A stretch of 64,000 nt of DNA from Pedobacter namyangjuensis (GCF_003313325.1 NZ_QMHQ01000002.1:186001-250000); one strand, 5' to 3'; counted from the first letter of the stretch, positions 9,170 to 18,389 are shown. Program-made: numbers and translations. Notes: generated from the letters alone by a model not told the origin.

Positions 9170-9999
9170 ATCCTTTTTGGCAAGAAGACGTATTTTTAAC
9201 ATTACAAGCTATTTGCCATGAAGCCGATATTGTAGAAGAAACGAAATTCAATATCATTGAAACAGAAAACTTAGCGATAAATCTTATTTCAATACACCAA
9301 AATCTTTTGCCTAATGATTATATTGTTCTGCAAGAGCGTTATCAGCAAATCAATAAACAACTGGTGCATTTGTGGCAAGATGTTTGGCTCAATAGAAGAA
9401 ATCAGGTTTTAAGTAGATTCCGTTCTTTTTCGGAAATAAACGATAGATTCCACGGTCGTAAAGCTAAAATCAAATCAATTAGCATTTTGGAAGCGAAAGA
9501 TTTTTTAGACGATAATCACTTACAAGGATATATCAATGCCAAGCTTCATTATGGTCTATTTAACGGAGATGATATAATTGCTGTTGCTAGTTTTAGTATG
9601 GCAAGGCCGATGAAAAGCAAAGGCGAAAATTACAAATCTGCAGAGCTTGTTCGTTTTGCGACAAAAGCTGGCATTACAGTGGTAGGAGGGTTAAGCAAAC
9701 TAATAAAACACTATTTAAAGTTAAATCCAGTTAACGATCTAATGACTTACGCAGATAGAGATTGGTCTATTGGAAAGGGGTATGAGAAAATGGGTTTTGA
9801 GCTTACCGAAATTGTAAAACCAATATTTTTCTTTTTAAATATGGAGAGTGGTATCCGTTACCTGGCAAATAAAGTTCCACAAGAAACACTCGACGAATTT
9901 GAGCAACAAAAAACCTTAACTTTACAAAAATTTTTAACAGAAAACGGTTACCAGCAAGTATTTAATACAGGGAACCTGAAATATCTTTATTACACGTAA
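9160..9999 (+). CDS. Hypothetical protein with a GNAT/homing-endonuclease-accessory-like region
   Basis: A 279-residue protein with a GTG start at 9160, chosen because it overlaps the upstream gene by 10 bases and no ATG is near. The C-terminal two thirds (HGRKAKIKSISILEAKDFLD, then NDDIIAVASFSMARPM-like strands, SAELVRFATKAGITVVGG, and YADRDWSIGKGYEKMGFE) resembles the acetyltransferase-like fold seen next to phage-type endonucleases. I cannot name a substrate. It overlaps miaA by one base (TAATG), so it is translationally coupled to it. Confidence 0.6.
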   Translation: MGINPFWQEDVFLTLQAICHEADIVEETKFNIIETENLAINLISIHQNLLPNDYIVLQERYQQINKQLVHLWQDVWLNRRNQVLSRFRSFSEINDRFHGRKAKIKSISILEAKDFLDDNHLQGYINAKLHYGLFNGDDIIAVASFSMARPMKSKGENYKSAELVRFATKAGITVVGGLSKLIKHYLKLNPVNDLMTYADRDWSIGKGYEKMGFELTEIVKPIFFFLNMESGIRYLANKVPQETLDEFEQQKTLTLQKFLTENGYQQVFNTGNLKYLYYT

Positions 10000-10940
10000 T
10001 GTCATCTTCATTAGTTATAATTTTAGGTCCAACAGCATCCGGAAAAACTAATCTGGCCACTAAAATTGCCTATCATTTAGAGGGAGAAATTATCAGCGCA
10101 GATAGTCGCCAAATTTTTAAGGGGATGGATATTGGCACTGGTAAAGATTTAAGCGAGTACGTTGTCGGCGGCAATGATATTCCTTATCACTTAATTGATA
10201 TTAAAGATGCAGGAGAATTTTATAACGTAAATAACTTTAAACAAGATTTTTATAGTGCTTTAAAATCTGTTAGAGAGAAGAACAAATTGCCAATTTTATG
10301 CGGTGGTACAGGAATGTATATTCATAGTATTCTCCAGAATCAACCATTTACTGCTGTTCCTAAAAATGAAAAACTACGCTCGGAATTAGTAGGCTTAGAA
10401 AAAAATAAATTACAGCAAAAGCTGAATACATATCCCGAGAAACTTACTTTACATGCCGATTTAAATTCTGCTAAGCGATTAATTAGGGCAATAGAAATTG
10501 CAGAATTTTTATCCTATAATGACTTGCCCTTAACAGAGTATCCTCCAATTTCTCCAATTGTAATCGGGTTACAAAGTGACATAACATATCGTAGGCAACA
10601 AATTTTGAACAGGCTGAATTTTAGATTGGAAAACGGTTTGATAGCAGAAGTGGAAAATCTTTTGGCAATTGGCGTACCAGCAGAAACACTAATCTTTTAT
10701 GGTTTAGAGTATAAGTTTGTGGTTGCATATTTGAAAAACGAAATCAGCTATAGCGAATTGAAAGATAAACTAGGTACAGCAATTTGCCAGTATGCAAAGA
10801 GACAGATGACTTTTTTTAGAAAGATGGAGAAAGATGGGATTGATATAAATTGGTTGTCTACAGAAGAAGGCGAATCAGCCTTGCTAAAAAAAACAATTGA
10901 AATTATACAGCAAAAGAAAAGCCTAACTACAATTAGCTAG
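9999..10940 (+). CDS. miaA: tRNA dimethylallyltransferase
   Basis: A 313-residue protein that transfers dimethylallyl from dimethylallyl diphosphate to N6 of A37 in tRNAs reading U-starting codons. The P-loop GPTASGKTNLA is at 9-19; the family motifs SADSRQIFKGMDIGTGK and ILCGGTGMYI follow, as does the C-terminal YAKRQMTFFRK segment. Length matches the family. The start ATG overlaps the stop of the upstream gene by one base. The gene ends in a hairpin formed from its own last codons, with a downstream T tract. Confidence 0.95.
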   Translation: MSSSLVIILGPTASGKTNLATKIAYHLEGEIISADSRQIFKGMDIGTGKDLSEYVVGGNDIPYHLIDIKDAGEFYNVNNFKQDFYSALKSVREKNKLPILCGGTGMYIHSILQNQPFTAVPKNEKLRSELVGLEKNKLQQKLNTYPEKLTLHADLNSAKRLIRAIEIAEFLSYNDLPLTEYPPISPIVIGLQSDITYRRQQILNRLNFRLENGLIAEVENLLAIGVPAETLIFYGLEYKFVVAYLKNEISYSELKDKLGTAICQYAKRQMTFFRKMEKDGIDINWLSTEEGESALLKKTIEIIQQKKSLTTIS

Positions 10941-10950
10941 GCTTTTTATT
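10917..10950 (+). terminator. Terminator at the end of miaA
   Basis: An imperfect stem (AAAAGCCTAACTA with TAGCTAGGCTTTT, one mismatch) followed by a T-rich tract. The left arm includes the last miaA codons. Confidence 0.8.
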
Positions 10951-10952
10951 TT

Positions 10953-11378
10953 TTAACCTTCAACAGGTTCTAGGTATTGAGCGTAGCAATAGCCCTCTTC
11001 ATTATCGTTGGTTCTTACTAACCACCATTGTTCATTACTTCTATTTACTAAGGTAATTATTTCGTGGTGCGCAGCTTTTCCAACAATAGGCTGGTCTGTA
11101 CCTGGGCCTTTACGAATATTTAGGTTGCTACTTTGTGTAACCACTTTAACTTTGGTTACAGCTGCATCTATAGCCACATTAACATTTAAAATTAAATCAC
11201 CAGATGTGAAATTTGGGTCGATTGCGTTATAAACATCCCAAAGCTGATCTTTAATTGCCCCGCTAGATGCCGTTCCGTCAATGTAAAGCACACCATCTTG
11301 CTCTCTTACCTGTAAATCGGCAACGCCATTTGCTGTTGCTGTATCAATTAATTGTTTGTATTTATCTTGTAAAGCCAT
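10953..11378 (-). CDS. SH3b-domain protein with BON-like N-terminus
   Basis: A 141-residue protein. Residues about 20-75 resemble a BON-like unit (VREQDGVLYIDGTAS), and residues about 80-140 are a bacterial SH3 domain (NLNIRKGPGTDQPIVGKA, then WWLVRTNDNEEGYCYAQYLEP). No signal peptide is seen, so it may be cytosolic or rely on its neighbour for location. It starts 7 bases after the stop of the BON lipoprotein gene, so the two form an operon. The architecture resembles LysM/SH3 peptidoglycan-linked BON proteins; a cell-wall role is inferred. Confidence 0.75.
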   Translation of the reverse strand: MALQDKYKQLIDTATANGVADLQVREQDGVLYIDGTASSGAIKDQLWDVYNAIDPNFTSGDLILNVNVAIDAAVTKVKVVTQSSNLNIRKGPGTDQPIVGKAAHHEIITLVNRSNEQWWLVRTNDNEEGYCYAQYLEPVEG

Positions 11379-11385
11379 TTTGTAA

Positions 11386-11850
11386 TTACTTAACCGTTAA
11401 TTTATTGTCTATTTTTTTTGGTTTTAGAGAACTTAAAGCCATCATTAGTTTTTGCAAACCATCTTTTGTAATACTACCAGTTAAATTTATAACTCCAGCA
11501 TTAACAGTTGCAACAACAGTTGGGTAGTCTTTAACGGCATCTTTTACAGATTGCGTTAAAACATCGTCTGTTGCAATAACAATTGGAGCAACAACTGTAA
11601 TGTTATTAACTACAGATTTTACACCTTTAACTTCTTTAGCGCTTGACTCAGCTAAAGTTTTAGCTGCATCATCTTTTGCTTGTCCACCTACTGTTACAAC
11701 GCCGTCTTTAACGTCGACAGTTGTAGCAGTCATTTCAACTGTTGCAATTTTCTTTTCTACTTCTGTTTTAATGTCATTGTCTTTTGGTTTGCAGCTGTAC
11801 AACATAACTGTTGCTAATAGCAGCATCATAACCGATTTAAAAAAATTCAT
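11386..11850 (-). CDS. BON-domain lipoprotein
   Basis: A 154-residue lipoprotein with lipobox VMLYSC (Cys at about 20). Two BON (OsmY-like) units follow: one around VDVKDGVVTVGGQAKDDAAK (about 45-85) and one around VNAGVINLTGSITKDGLQKL (about 115-150). BON domains bind phospholipids and are linked to envelope stress in other bacteria. The gene is upstream of, and probably co-transcribed with, the SH3 protein gene. Confidence 0.85.
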   Translation of the reverse strand: MNFFKSVMMLLLATVMLYSCKPKDNDIKTEVEKKIATVEMTATTVDVKDGVVTVGGQAKDDAAKTLAESSAKEVKGVKSVVNNITVVAPIVIATDDVLTQSVKDAVKDYPTVVATVNAGVINLTGSITKDGLQKLMMALSSLKPKKIDNKLTVK

Positions 11851-12165
11851 GTTTTAATAGATTTATGTTTTAAATAATGGATGAAATTATCAAATTATTA
11901 TACAGGTTGAGCTAAAAAACACTCAATAAGTTTTCAACACAAATAGTTATTAATCAATAGTTTATGTTGTTGTTTTTGGAGTTAATTTGTTTAACTAATA
12001 GTATTTTTAGGATTTTGATTTAAAATGTTGAATGACCAATAATTTACCTCACTATCAATCGGTTATTTGTTGTAATGCATTTTGGCACGTCTTATGGCAT
12101 ACAATTTGTTTAATATGCATCTAGAGCGATTGCTCTAACAAAAAATTAACCTTAAATATTTAATA
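11851..12165. other. Intergenic region between BON lipoprotein and outer-membrane protein genes
   Basis: About 315 AT-rich bases between divergent genes. The only structure I see is a small hairpin at 12122-12137 (TAGAGC, 4-base loop, GCTCTA), about 30 bases before the start of the rightward gene, in what would be its 5' leader. Confidence 0.4.
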
Positions 12166-12663
12166 ATGAAAAAAATTACAAAAATTATAGCTTCTACAGT
12201 AGCTGTAGCTGCTTTATTTATCTCAGTTAATGCAAATGCACAGTCTGCTCCTAAGTTTGGTATTGGATTAAATGTTGGTGCTGGAACTAGTGCAGGTACT
12301 AATTTGGCTATTGGTGGTGATATTCGTTATCAATTTGATCTTGATAAACAATTATCTGTTCCTGTAACAGCTGGATATACTAATATTGGTATCAAAAATT
12401 CTGATTTGAATATTGGTTTTATTCCAGTTAAAGCTGGTCTAAAGTACTTTTTTAACGATAGCGGAGCAGGTGCATATGGTTTAGCTGAAGCTGGTGCAGG
12501 TTTTGCTGTTGGAGATAACACGGGTACAAGCTTCGTATATTCTCCAGCGATTGGTTACTCTTGGAGTAACGGTTTAGATCTTGCAGCTAAATACGAAGGT
12601 TACTCAAATAACGGAAACGTAGGTTATGCAGGTATTCGTTTAGCATACGGTTTTAAACTTTAA
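12166..12663 (+). CDS. Small outer-membrane beta-barrel protein
   Basis: A 165-residue protein with a signal peptide ending in NANAQ (about 26) and a short eight-strand-type barrel: repeated glycine-rich strands such as FGIGLNVGAGTSAG, FIPVKAGLKYFF and AGIRLAYGFKL, ending in a hydrophobic residue. It is paralogous in layout to the next gene (GVGAGI strand, FIPAIGGVKVF, LDLGVRYEGY against LDLAAKYEGY). Function is unknown; such small barrels are abundant structural proteins in Sphingobacteriaceae. Confidence 0.8.
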   Translation: MKKITKIIASTVAVAALFISVNANAQSAPKFGIGLNVGAGTSAGTNLAIGGDIRYQFDLDKQLSVPVTAGYTNIGIKNSDLNIGFIPVKAGLKYFFNDSGAGAYGLAEAGAGFAVGDNTGTSFVYSPAIGYSWSNGLDLAAKYEGYSNNGNVGYAGIRLAYGFKL

Positions 12664-12684
12664 TTAAAATAATTTAATCAATTG

Positions 12685-12714
12685 AGCCTCAGATGATAAT
12701 CTGGGGCTTTTTTA
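12685..12714 (+). terminator. Terminator after the first small barrel gene
   Basis: Stem GCCTCAGAT with ATCTGGGGC (one G-T pair), short loop, T6 tail. Confidence 0.85.
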
Positions 12715-12810
12715 TGTGAAATAATTTTTAAAATATTTTCATTTTCGCGAAACCGATTTACTAAGCTACTCGTAAATAGCGTAACAATTAATCACCTTAA
12801 AATTACAACT

Positions 12811-13356
12811 ATGAAAATTACTACTAAATTTTTCGCAATTGCGCTACTTGCCTTTGCCACATCTACTTCTTTAAAATCACAAGCGCAAGAAATGACAACG
12901 ATGGCCACGACAAATAGTGGTATGGCTTTCAAAATTGGTGCTGGCGTTGGTGCCGGTATTACAACAGAAAAGTCGCCATTCAGTTACGCATTAAACGCAG
13001 ATTTACGTTTGCAGTGGGATTTGTCTCCATATGTGGCATTAACCGCATCTGGTGGCTATACTCGATTAATGGCAAAAGAAAACAGTATCATAGCAGATTA
13101 TGATTTTATCCCGGCCATTGGCGGCGTTAAAGTATTTGCAATTGAAAGAATGTACTTAAGTGCAAATGTTGGTGCAGGTTTTGGCATTAAAGATGGATCT
13201 AAAACTTCGTTTATTTTTGGTGGTGGAACAGGTTACGAATGGAAAAGTGGATTAGATTTAGGCGTTCGTTATGAAGGTTATCAGCAAGACGGTACTTCGT
13301 CTACTTACCAGCCGGTTAATGGCCAGTTTGCACTTAGGATTGGTTATAATTTTTAA
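12811..13356 (+). CDS. Small outer-membrane beta-barrel protein (paralogue of preceding gene)
   Basis: A 181-residue protein with a signal peptide ending in KSQAQ (about 26). The barrel strands align in order with the preceding gene: FKIGAGVGAGI, then YDFIPAIGGVKVFA, LSANVGAGFGIK, and LDLGVRYEGYQQ, ending in ALRIGYNF with a terminal Phe. The pair probably arose by tandem duplication, yet each gene has its own leader and terminator. Function unknown. Confidence 0.8.
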   Translation: MKITTKFFAIALLAFATSTSLKSQAQEMTTMATTNSGMAFKIGAGVGAGITTEKSPFSYALNADLRLQWDLSPYVALTASGGYTRLMAKENSIIADYDFIPAIGGVKVFAIERMYLSANVGAGFGIKDGSKTSFIFGGGTGYEWKSGLDLGVRYEGYQQDGTSSTYQPVNGQFALRIGYNF

Positions 13357-13380
13357 TAATACCTTAAAAATTTAGAGAGA

Positions 13381-13417
13381 TTAAATCTCTAGCTTTAAAT
13401 AGTTGGAGATTTTTTTT
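13381..13417 (+). terminator. Terminator after the second small barrel gene
   Basis: AAATCTC pairs with GAGATTT across a loop of about 16 bases and is followed by T8; a smaller overlapping palindrome (GAGATTAAATCTC) precedes it. Confidence 0.7.
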
Positions 13418-13614
13418 TGACCAAGATTTGCTAAAATGATTCATTTGAGCCCGTTTTGGTTTTATAATATAAATCTAATAATTAAATAAAACATCCAAAT
13501 CTAGAAGGCTTTTTTTGTGGTTTAAATTTTAAATGCTATTTTGAGCAAGAAACAAAATATAAACCTACCACTATTTGATTTTTCATATTATTAGTGGTTG
13601 AACGACAAAAAAAT

Positions 13615-14157
13615 ATGCAAATAAAAAGTTATTTCGGCATAGTGTCCATTGCATTGTTAATGGCTTGCAATAGTGCTGAAAACAAATCTACCGAGCTCAA
13701 AGATTCGGCTACCGGGGACACAACCCAGAATTTACCGACCACTGCAGTTAAATTTAAAGACACGAAATTGCAAAATATATACGGCGGTTACATTGGTCTT
13801 AAAAATGCACTAGTGGCTTCAAATGCTAAAGATGCTAAAACTGCAGCAGCTAAGCTAGCAACAGAGTTGAAAACCTATTCAGGTTGTGAAAATACTGCGC
13901 TAACAGCGCAAAATATCGAAAAGTCGGATGATATAGCCATGCAACGTAAAGAATTTACTGCGCTTAGCACAGATGTTATAAGTCTTTTCAAACATGCAGA
14001 ACTAACCGAAGGAACTATTTACGTTCAACATTGCCCTATGGCTAACAAAGGAGATGGTGGTGATTGGCTAGCTTCGGAGAAAAAAATCCAAAACCCTTAC
14101 TACGGTTCGGAGATGATGGAGTGTGGCGCAGTTTTAGAAGAGATTAAAACCAAATAA
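13615..14157 (+). CDS. DUF3347-domain lipoprotein
   Basis: A lipoprotein of 180 residues started at the ATG at 13615, which gives an uninterrupted signal peptide with lipobox ALLMAC (Cys at about 18). A GTG at 13594 would prepend seven charged residues and is not preferred. The mature part fits the DUF3347 pattern of helical bundles (IYGGYIGLKNALVASNAKDA, then VYVQHCPMANKGDGGDWLASE and NPYYGSEMMECG). In related proteins this domain goes with copper or cation efflux systems; the conserved Cys, His and Met residues (QHCPMA, MMECG) suggest metal contact. No efflux gene is adjacent here. Confidence 0.8.
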   Translation: MQIKSYFGIVSIALLMACNSAENKSTELKDSATGDTTQNLPTTAVKFKDTKLQNIYGGYIGLKNALVASNAKDAKTAAAKLATELKTYSGCENTALTAQNIEKSDDIAMQRKEFTALSTDVISLFKHAELTEGTIYVQHCPMANKGDGGDWLASEKKIQNPYYGSEMMECGAVLEEIKTK

Positions 14158-14248
14158 GAGCCACAAATAAATTACACGTTTTTGCCAAATTTAACAGCAA
14201 CTTAACAGCATAGTTTGAGCAAAAAACCTATTTTTAAAACAGATTAAC

Positions 14249-14256
14249 TATTTTTG
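14249..14256 (+). promoter_or_regulatory. Putative -7 promoter box for gltA
   Basis: TATTTTTG matches the Bacteroidota TAnnTTTG consensus and lies 23 bases before the gltA start. No well-spaced TTG -33 element is evident. Confidence 0.45.
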
Positions 14257-14279
14257 TTATTTATATAAAACTATAATAT

Positions 14280-15548
14280 ATGTCAGCTATTGCAGAGATT
14301 AAGATAGACGGTAAAACTTATGAGTTTCCGGTGATTACGGGAACTGAAGGTGAGAAGGCCATCGATATTTCAAAATTGAGAGATTTAACAGGTCACGTAA
14401 CTTTAGATTTTGGTTATAAAAATACAGGCGCTACAAAAAGTGCCATTACGTTTTTAGATGGAGAAGAAGGAATATTAAAATATCGTGGCTATCCAATTGA
14501 AGAATTAGCTGAAAAAGCATCTTTCCTAGAAGTTGCGTACTTGTTAATCTATGGTGCATTGCCTACAAAAGAACAGGCAGATAAATTCCAAAGTGATATT
14601 AGCATGCACACTTTGATTCATGAGGATATGAAGAAATTTTTTGATGGTTATCCTTCAAAATCTCATCCAATGGCTCAATTATCTTCGTTAGTTTGTTCGC
14701 TTTCTACTTTTTATCCAGAAAGTTTAGAGGCAAATCAATCTGAAGAGCAAAAAAACGAAACCATTATTAAAATGTTAGCCAAAATGACAACCATTGTGGC
14801 TTTCATCTACAAAAAATCTTTAGGACATCCACTTATTTATCCTAAAAACAAATACGATTACATTACCAACTATTTATGGATGACTTTCGGTCAGCGTACG
14901 GAAGATTTTGAACCGAATCCAAAAATCGTTAGTGCCATGAATAAATTACTAATCCTTCATGCAGACCACGAGCAAAATTGTTCAACTTCTACGGTTAGAA
15001 TTGTAGGTTCATCAGACTGTAATCTTTACGCTTCTATTTCGGCAGGTATTTCGGCTCTTTGGGGACCACTACACGGTGGGGCAAACCAGGCGGTGATCGA
15101 AATGCTAGAGAAAATTAAAGAAGATGGTGGCGACACTGACAAATGGATTGCAAAGGCTAAAGACAAAAATGATCCTTTCCGTATGATGGGCTTTGGACAC
15201 CGTGTGTACAAAAACTTTGATCCGAGAGCTAAAATTATTAAAAAAGCTTGCGATGATATTTTAGAAAGTTTAGGTATCAACGATCCAGTATTAGAAATTG
15301 CTAAAAAATTAGAACAGGCAGCTTTAACAGATCAATATTTTATCGATCGTAAATTATATCCAAACGTAGATTTTTATTCAGGTATTATTTACAGAGCTTT
15401 AGGTTTCCCATCAGAGATGTTTACTGTACTTTTCGCCTTAGGTCGCTTACCAGGATGGATTGCACAATGGAAAGAAATGAGAGAGAACAAAGAACCTATC
15501 GGTAGACCACGTCAAATATACGTTGGCGATGTAGATAAGCATATGTAA
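14280..15548 (+). CDS. gltA: Citrate synthase
   Basis: A 422-residue type II citrate synthase that condenses acetyl-CoA and oxaloacetate to citrate at the entry of the TCA cycle. Catalytic motifs are present in order: LILHADHEQNCSTSTVR (His), GPLHGGANQAV (His in the substrate site) and GFGHRVYKNFDPRA, then the Asp-containing NVDFYSGIIY. Length and N-terminal domain match the hexameric bacterial form. The gene is monocistronic, with a promoter-like box upstream and a terminator downstream. Confidence 0.97.
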   Translation: MSAIAEIKIDGKTYEFPVITGTEGEKAIDISKLRDLTGHVTLDFGYKNTGATKSAITFLDGEEGILKYRGYPIEELAEKASFLEVAYLLIYGALPTKEQADKFQSDISMHTLIHEDMKKFFDGYPSKSHPMAQLSSLVCSLSTFYPESLEANQSEEQKNETIIKMLAKMTTIVAFIYKKSLGHPLIYPKNKYDYITNYLWMTFGQRTEDFEPNPKIVSAMNKLLILHADHEQNCSTSTVRIVGSSDCNLYASISAGISALWGPLHGGANQAVIEMLEKIKEDGGDTDKWIAKAKDKNDPFRMMGFGHRVYKNFDPRAKIIKKACDDILESLGINDPVLEIAKKLEQAALTDQYFIDRKLYPNVDFYSGIIYRALGFPSEMFTVLFALGRLPGWIAQWKEMRENKEPIGRPRQIYVGDVDKHM

Positions 15549-15568
15549 TACATACCAATAAAATAGTT

Positions 15569-15600
15569 AAAGCCATTGCAATTTTGCATTGGCTTTTTTG
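15569..15600 (+). terminator. Terminator after gltA
   Basis: AAAGCCAtTGCA pairs with TGCAtTGGCTTT with one mismatch and is followed by T6. Confidence 0.75.
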
Positions 15601-15639
15601 TTTGCCGTCGTTTTTTGAAAAGATCGGTTTTGTAGCTCT

Positions 15640-15850
15640 TGGCGAAATTAGTCCCGCTGTACATTATAGTCCCAATGAAAAATTGGGAGCTATCATTTCC
15701 ATCGGGTTTATCTTTAAAAGGTAGCTGTGCTTGGCTACCAACAATCTCTCATAGCAGTAGCAAAACCACAATGGTAAACGGGATTGAAGCGACATCCTTT
15801 TTTAATGTGAGCCTGGGGCCAGGGGCAAAGGAAGTTAAAAAAGATATAGC
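15640..15850. repeat. Dispersed non-coding repeat, copy A (degenerate)
   Basis: A stretch with no convincing gene that aligns with 25180-25440. Shared blocks include a GTCCCGCTGTACATTATAG-like segment, a hairpin made of CCCAAT, TGAAAA and ATTGGG (in copy B CCCGAT, TGAAAA, ATCGGG), and a later GGGATTGAAGCG block. A 98-codon open frame runs through it but has the composition of the repeat and is not credited. This is probably a family of non-coding interspersed repeats. Confidence 0.5.
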
Positions 15851-15851
15851 A

Positions 15852-15893
15852 AAAAGCCCGATTAACGCTGATAGTAGCATTAACCGGGCTTTT
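15852..15893. terminator. Terminator for the DUF3667 gene
   Basis: AAAAGCCCGATTAA pairs with TTAACCGGGCTTTT (one mismatch), with T or A runs on both sides. It lies 20 bases beyond the stop of the minus-strand DUF3667 gene. Confidence 0.75.
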
Positions 15894-15911
15894 CTAAAAT
15901 TAAATATTCTG

Positions 15912-16985
15912 CTAAGTCATGGCAAAACTAACTAACATAATAACCAATAAACAAATAGTGAAAACGGTTATGTAACAAAAGTTTAGAAAAAATATTTTTA
16001 ATATAGTTACCCAGCGTGAGCTACCATAAAAAGTACGCAATGAACGATAAATATACCAAACCATGTAAAAAAAGCATGCGGTAGCCAAAATTCCGTTTAT
16101 AGGGAAGAATAACTTAAATACCCACTGTAATGCCATAGTAAACAGCACAGCCAAGAATAATGCGGAGTGTACGTGGAAAGAGTAGATTAAGTGCTCGTAG
16201 TAATATTTGTCTTTGTTAATGTAAACTAGCTTTAAAATTAATGCAAATAATGGCAGTAACAAAAACATCATTTTGGGCACGTTATGTAATAAGCCCTCTA
16301 CAAATTTCTGTTGCGGATTTTCGTATTGGTTTATTTCTATAAATCTTTTAACAACGTAATGCTTTACAAAGCCATCTCTGTCTTTTTTGGGAAGAGCCGC
16401 TTGTTTGTTTTCGTAGGCTAGAACAGTACTGTCTAAACTAGACCAAGACTCTCTGCCAAATTTAAGTTTGCTTACTCCTTTATTCTTCTTGGTGTTTTCA
16501 ACGGTGTCTTTTGCAATTTCTTCTCTAGCCTCGTTAAGAATACTATCTCTAAGTTTGTTGCCACCAGGAATATACTTTAGGTTTTCTTCTACAGTAGCTA
16601 GCGCTATACTGTCTTGCTGTTTTTTAGAAAGCTGGGTAGTTTCTACAACTTTTTCTTTTTTACCTTCTTTTATTTTACCACCTAAAGTAAATAGAAAGAA
16701 AACAATACTTACAAAAATATATAAGCGGATAGGGTGGATGAAAGATACCCTTTTACCTGCTACATACTGTTTTGTAAGTTCACCAGGTTTTAGCAAAAGC
16801 GGTTTTAAAGTGCCAAAGAACTTATTCTCGAAATGGAAATAATCTGCAATGGCGTGTGCTACCATGTGCATAGCATCTTCTTTAACTACGATGTTTTCCT
16901 GTCCGCAATGCGGGCAAAAATGTTCTTCGACAATGTGGCCGCAATTAAGGCAATCTTTTTCTTTTCTAAGTTTACTAGATGACAT
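15912..16985 (-). CDS. DUF3667 zinc-ribbon membrane protein
   Basis: A 357-residue inner-membrane protein. The N-terminus holds a zinc ribbon (CLNCGHIVEEHFCPHCGQ, four Cys at about 13-31). The DUF3667 signature follows (ENKFFGTLKPLLLKPGELT, then AGKRVSFIHPIRLYIFVSIV), with one membrane segment near 90-105, a long charged soluble insertion (about 110-220), and four or so membrane segments from 230 to the end. Function is unknown; the family is common in Bacteroidota. The next upstream gene on the same strand is the MFS permease, 18 bases away, so the two may be co-transcribed. Confidence 0.85.
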   Translation of the reverse strand: MSSSKLRKEKDCLNCGHIVEEHFCPHCGQENIVVKEDAMHMVAHAIADYFHFENKFFGTLKPLLLKPGELTKQYVAGKRVSFIHPIRLYIFVSIVFFLFTLGGKIKEGKKEKVVETTQLSKKQQDSIALATVEENLKYIPGGNKLRDSILNEAREEIAKDTVENTKKNKGVSKLKFGRESWSSLDSTVLAYENKQAALPKKDRDGFVKHYVVKRFIEINQYENPQQKFVEGLLHNVPKMMFLLLPLFALILKLVYINKDKYYYEHLIYSFHVHSALFLAVLFTMALQWVFKLFFPINGILATACFFYMVWYIYRSLRTFYGSSRWVTILKIFFLNFCYITVFTICLLVIMLVSFAMT

Positions 16986-17003
16986 TGTAGGTACCGGCTA
17001 AAA

Positions 17004-18389
17004 TTAATGGGTGATTGCTTCTATTGCCTTTTCTTGGGCTTTAGTATGTTTATGCTTAAAAAATATCATGAAAAGAACGGTAATTATCAAAGCGTAAATG
17101 GTAAATGCTAACCAGATGTTATGCCAATCTTTTACATCCAATGCTCTACTTAAATTGCCGTTTTCTAAAACTGAAATTCCTTTCTCACTTAAAAAGTTTA
17201 ATAAGTGTTTATCGGTTGAAGTTGCATTAACGTGTGCTGCTAAAGCTTGTATATTGGTATAAGATTCTGTAAAATATTTTTGGATCATCCAGCCAGAAAT
17301 AACACTACCCAATACAGCTCCAAAGCCGTTGGTCATCATCATAAATAAACCTTGTGCAGACGAACGTGTTTTTGGAGTAGTTGAGGTTTCTACGAATAAA
17401 GAGCCAGAAATGTTAAAGAAATCAAAAGCCATTCCGTAAACTACGCATGAAAGTATGATCATCCATAAGTTGCCAGAAGGATCGCCGTAGGCAAATAAAC
17501 CGAAGCGGAAAACCCAAGCCAACATAGCAATTACCATTACCTTTTTAATGCCAAAACGTTTTAAGAAAAATGGGATTGCTAAAATAAACAACGTCTCGGA
17601 AACCTGAGAAATAGACATTATTATGGTAGAATATTTAATTACAAATGATTCTGCGTAAACTGGAAGTAATTTAAACTCATCTAAAAAAACATCGCCATAA
17701 GCGTTGGTTAATTGTAAAGCACCGCCCAAAAACATAGAGAATACAAAAAACAAAGCCATTTTATAGTTGGCAAATAATTTGAAAGCATCTAAACCAAATT
17801 TCTGCATTAATGTAGACTTCTCTTCCAATGAATTAGAAGGTGGGCACTTTGGTAAGCTAAAAGCGTAAATGCCTAATGCTAAGGCACCAATACCAGCTAT
17901 ATAAAACTGGTTTGCACTTGCTTTGCTTTCGGTTAAATTGGTCATCCACATGGCGGCAATAAAACCAATTGTACCCCAAACCCTTATTGGTGGAAAGTCT
18001 TTTACCAAATCTAAATTGTTAGATTTTAAGGTAGAGTAGGAGATTGAATTACTTAATGAGATAGTTGGCATGTAAAAACACATGGCTAAGAATATAGTCC
18101 AGAAGAAAGCATTTGGTGTTTCTACTTGCGGTATATAAATTAGCGTACAAGCGTAAAGTATGTGAAGTATTGCATAAAGTTTCTCTGCATTTATCCATTT
18201 ATCGGCAATAATACCGGTAATAGTTGGCATAAATAAAGACGCAAAACCCATTGTGGCAAAAATTAGCCCAAATTGTGCACCGTCCCATTGTTTAGTTCCA
18301 AACCAATAATTTGCAATGGTGATAAGCCAAGCTCCCCACACAAAAAATTGCATAAAACTCATCAGAGTTAAGCGAAACTTAATATTCAT
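17004..18389 (-). CDS. MFS nucleoside permease (NupG/XapB-like)
   Basis: A 461-residue inner-membrane transporter with about 12 membrane segments. The N-terminal FMQFFVWGAWLITIANYWFG and the following GADKW-like loop (GIIADKWINAEK) are characteristic of nucleoside:proton symporters of the MFS. A charged central loop occurs near 185-205, and a periplasmic or cytosolic insertion before the last segments (about 375-425) is longer than in enterobacterial NupG. The likely role is uptake of nucleosides; the exact substrate is not evident. Confidence 0.85.
   Translation of the reverse strand: MNIKFRLTLMSFMQFFVWGAWLITIANYWFGTKQWDGAQFGLIFATMGFASLFMPTITGIIADKWINAEKLYAILHILYACTLIYIPQVETPNAFFWTIFLAMCFYMPTISLSNSISYSTLKSNNLDLVKDFPPIRVWGTIGFIAAMWMTNLTESKASANQFYIAGIGALALGIYAFSLPKCPPSNSLEEKSTLMQKFGLDAFKLFANYKMALFFVFSMFLGGALQLTNAYGDVFLDEFKLLPVYAESFVIKYSTIIMSISQVSETLFILAIPFFLKRFGIKKVMVIAMLAWVFRFGLFAYGDPSGNLWMIILSCVVYGMAFDFFNISGSLFVETSTTPKTRSSAQGLFMMMTNGFGAVLGSVISGWMIQKYFTESYTNIQALAAHVNATSTDKHLLNFLSEKGISVLENGNLSRALDVKDWHNIWLAFTIYALIITVLFMIFFKHKHTKAQEKAIEAITH

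Noticed and set aside
15639..15935. A 98-residue open frame downstream of gltA
   Set aside because: It is composed of dispersed-repeat sequence, contains the hairpins seen in copy B and overlaps a terminator and the end of the DUF3667 gene.
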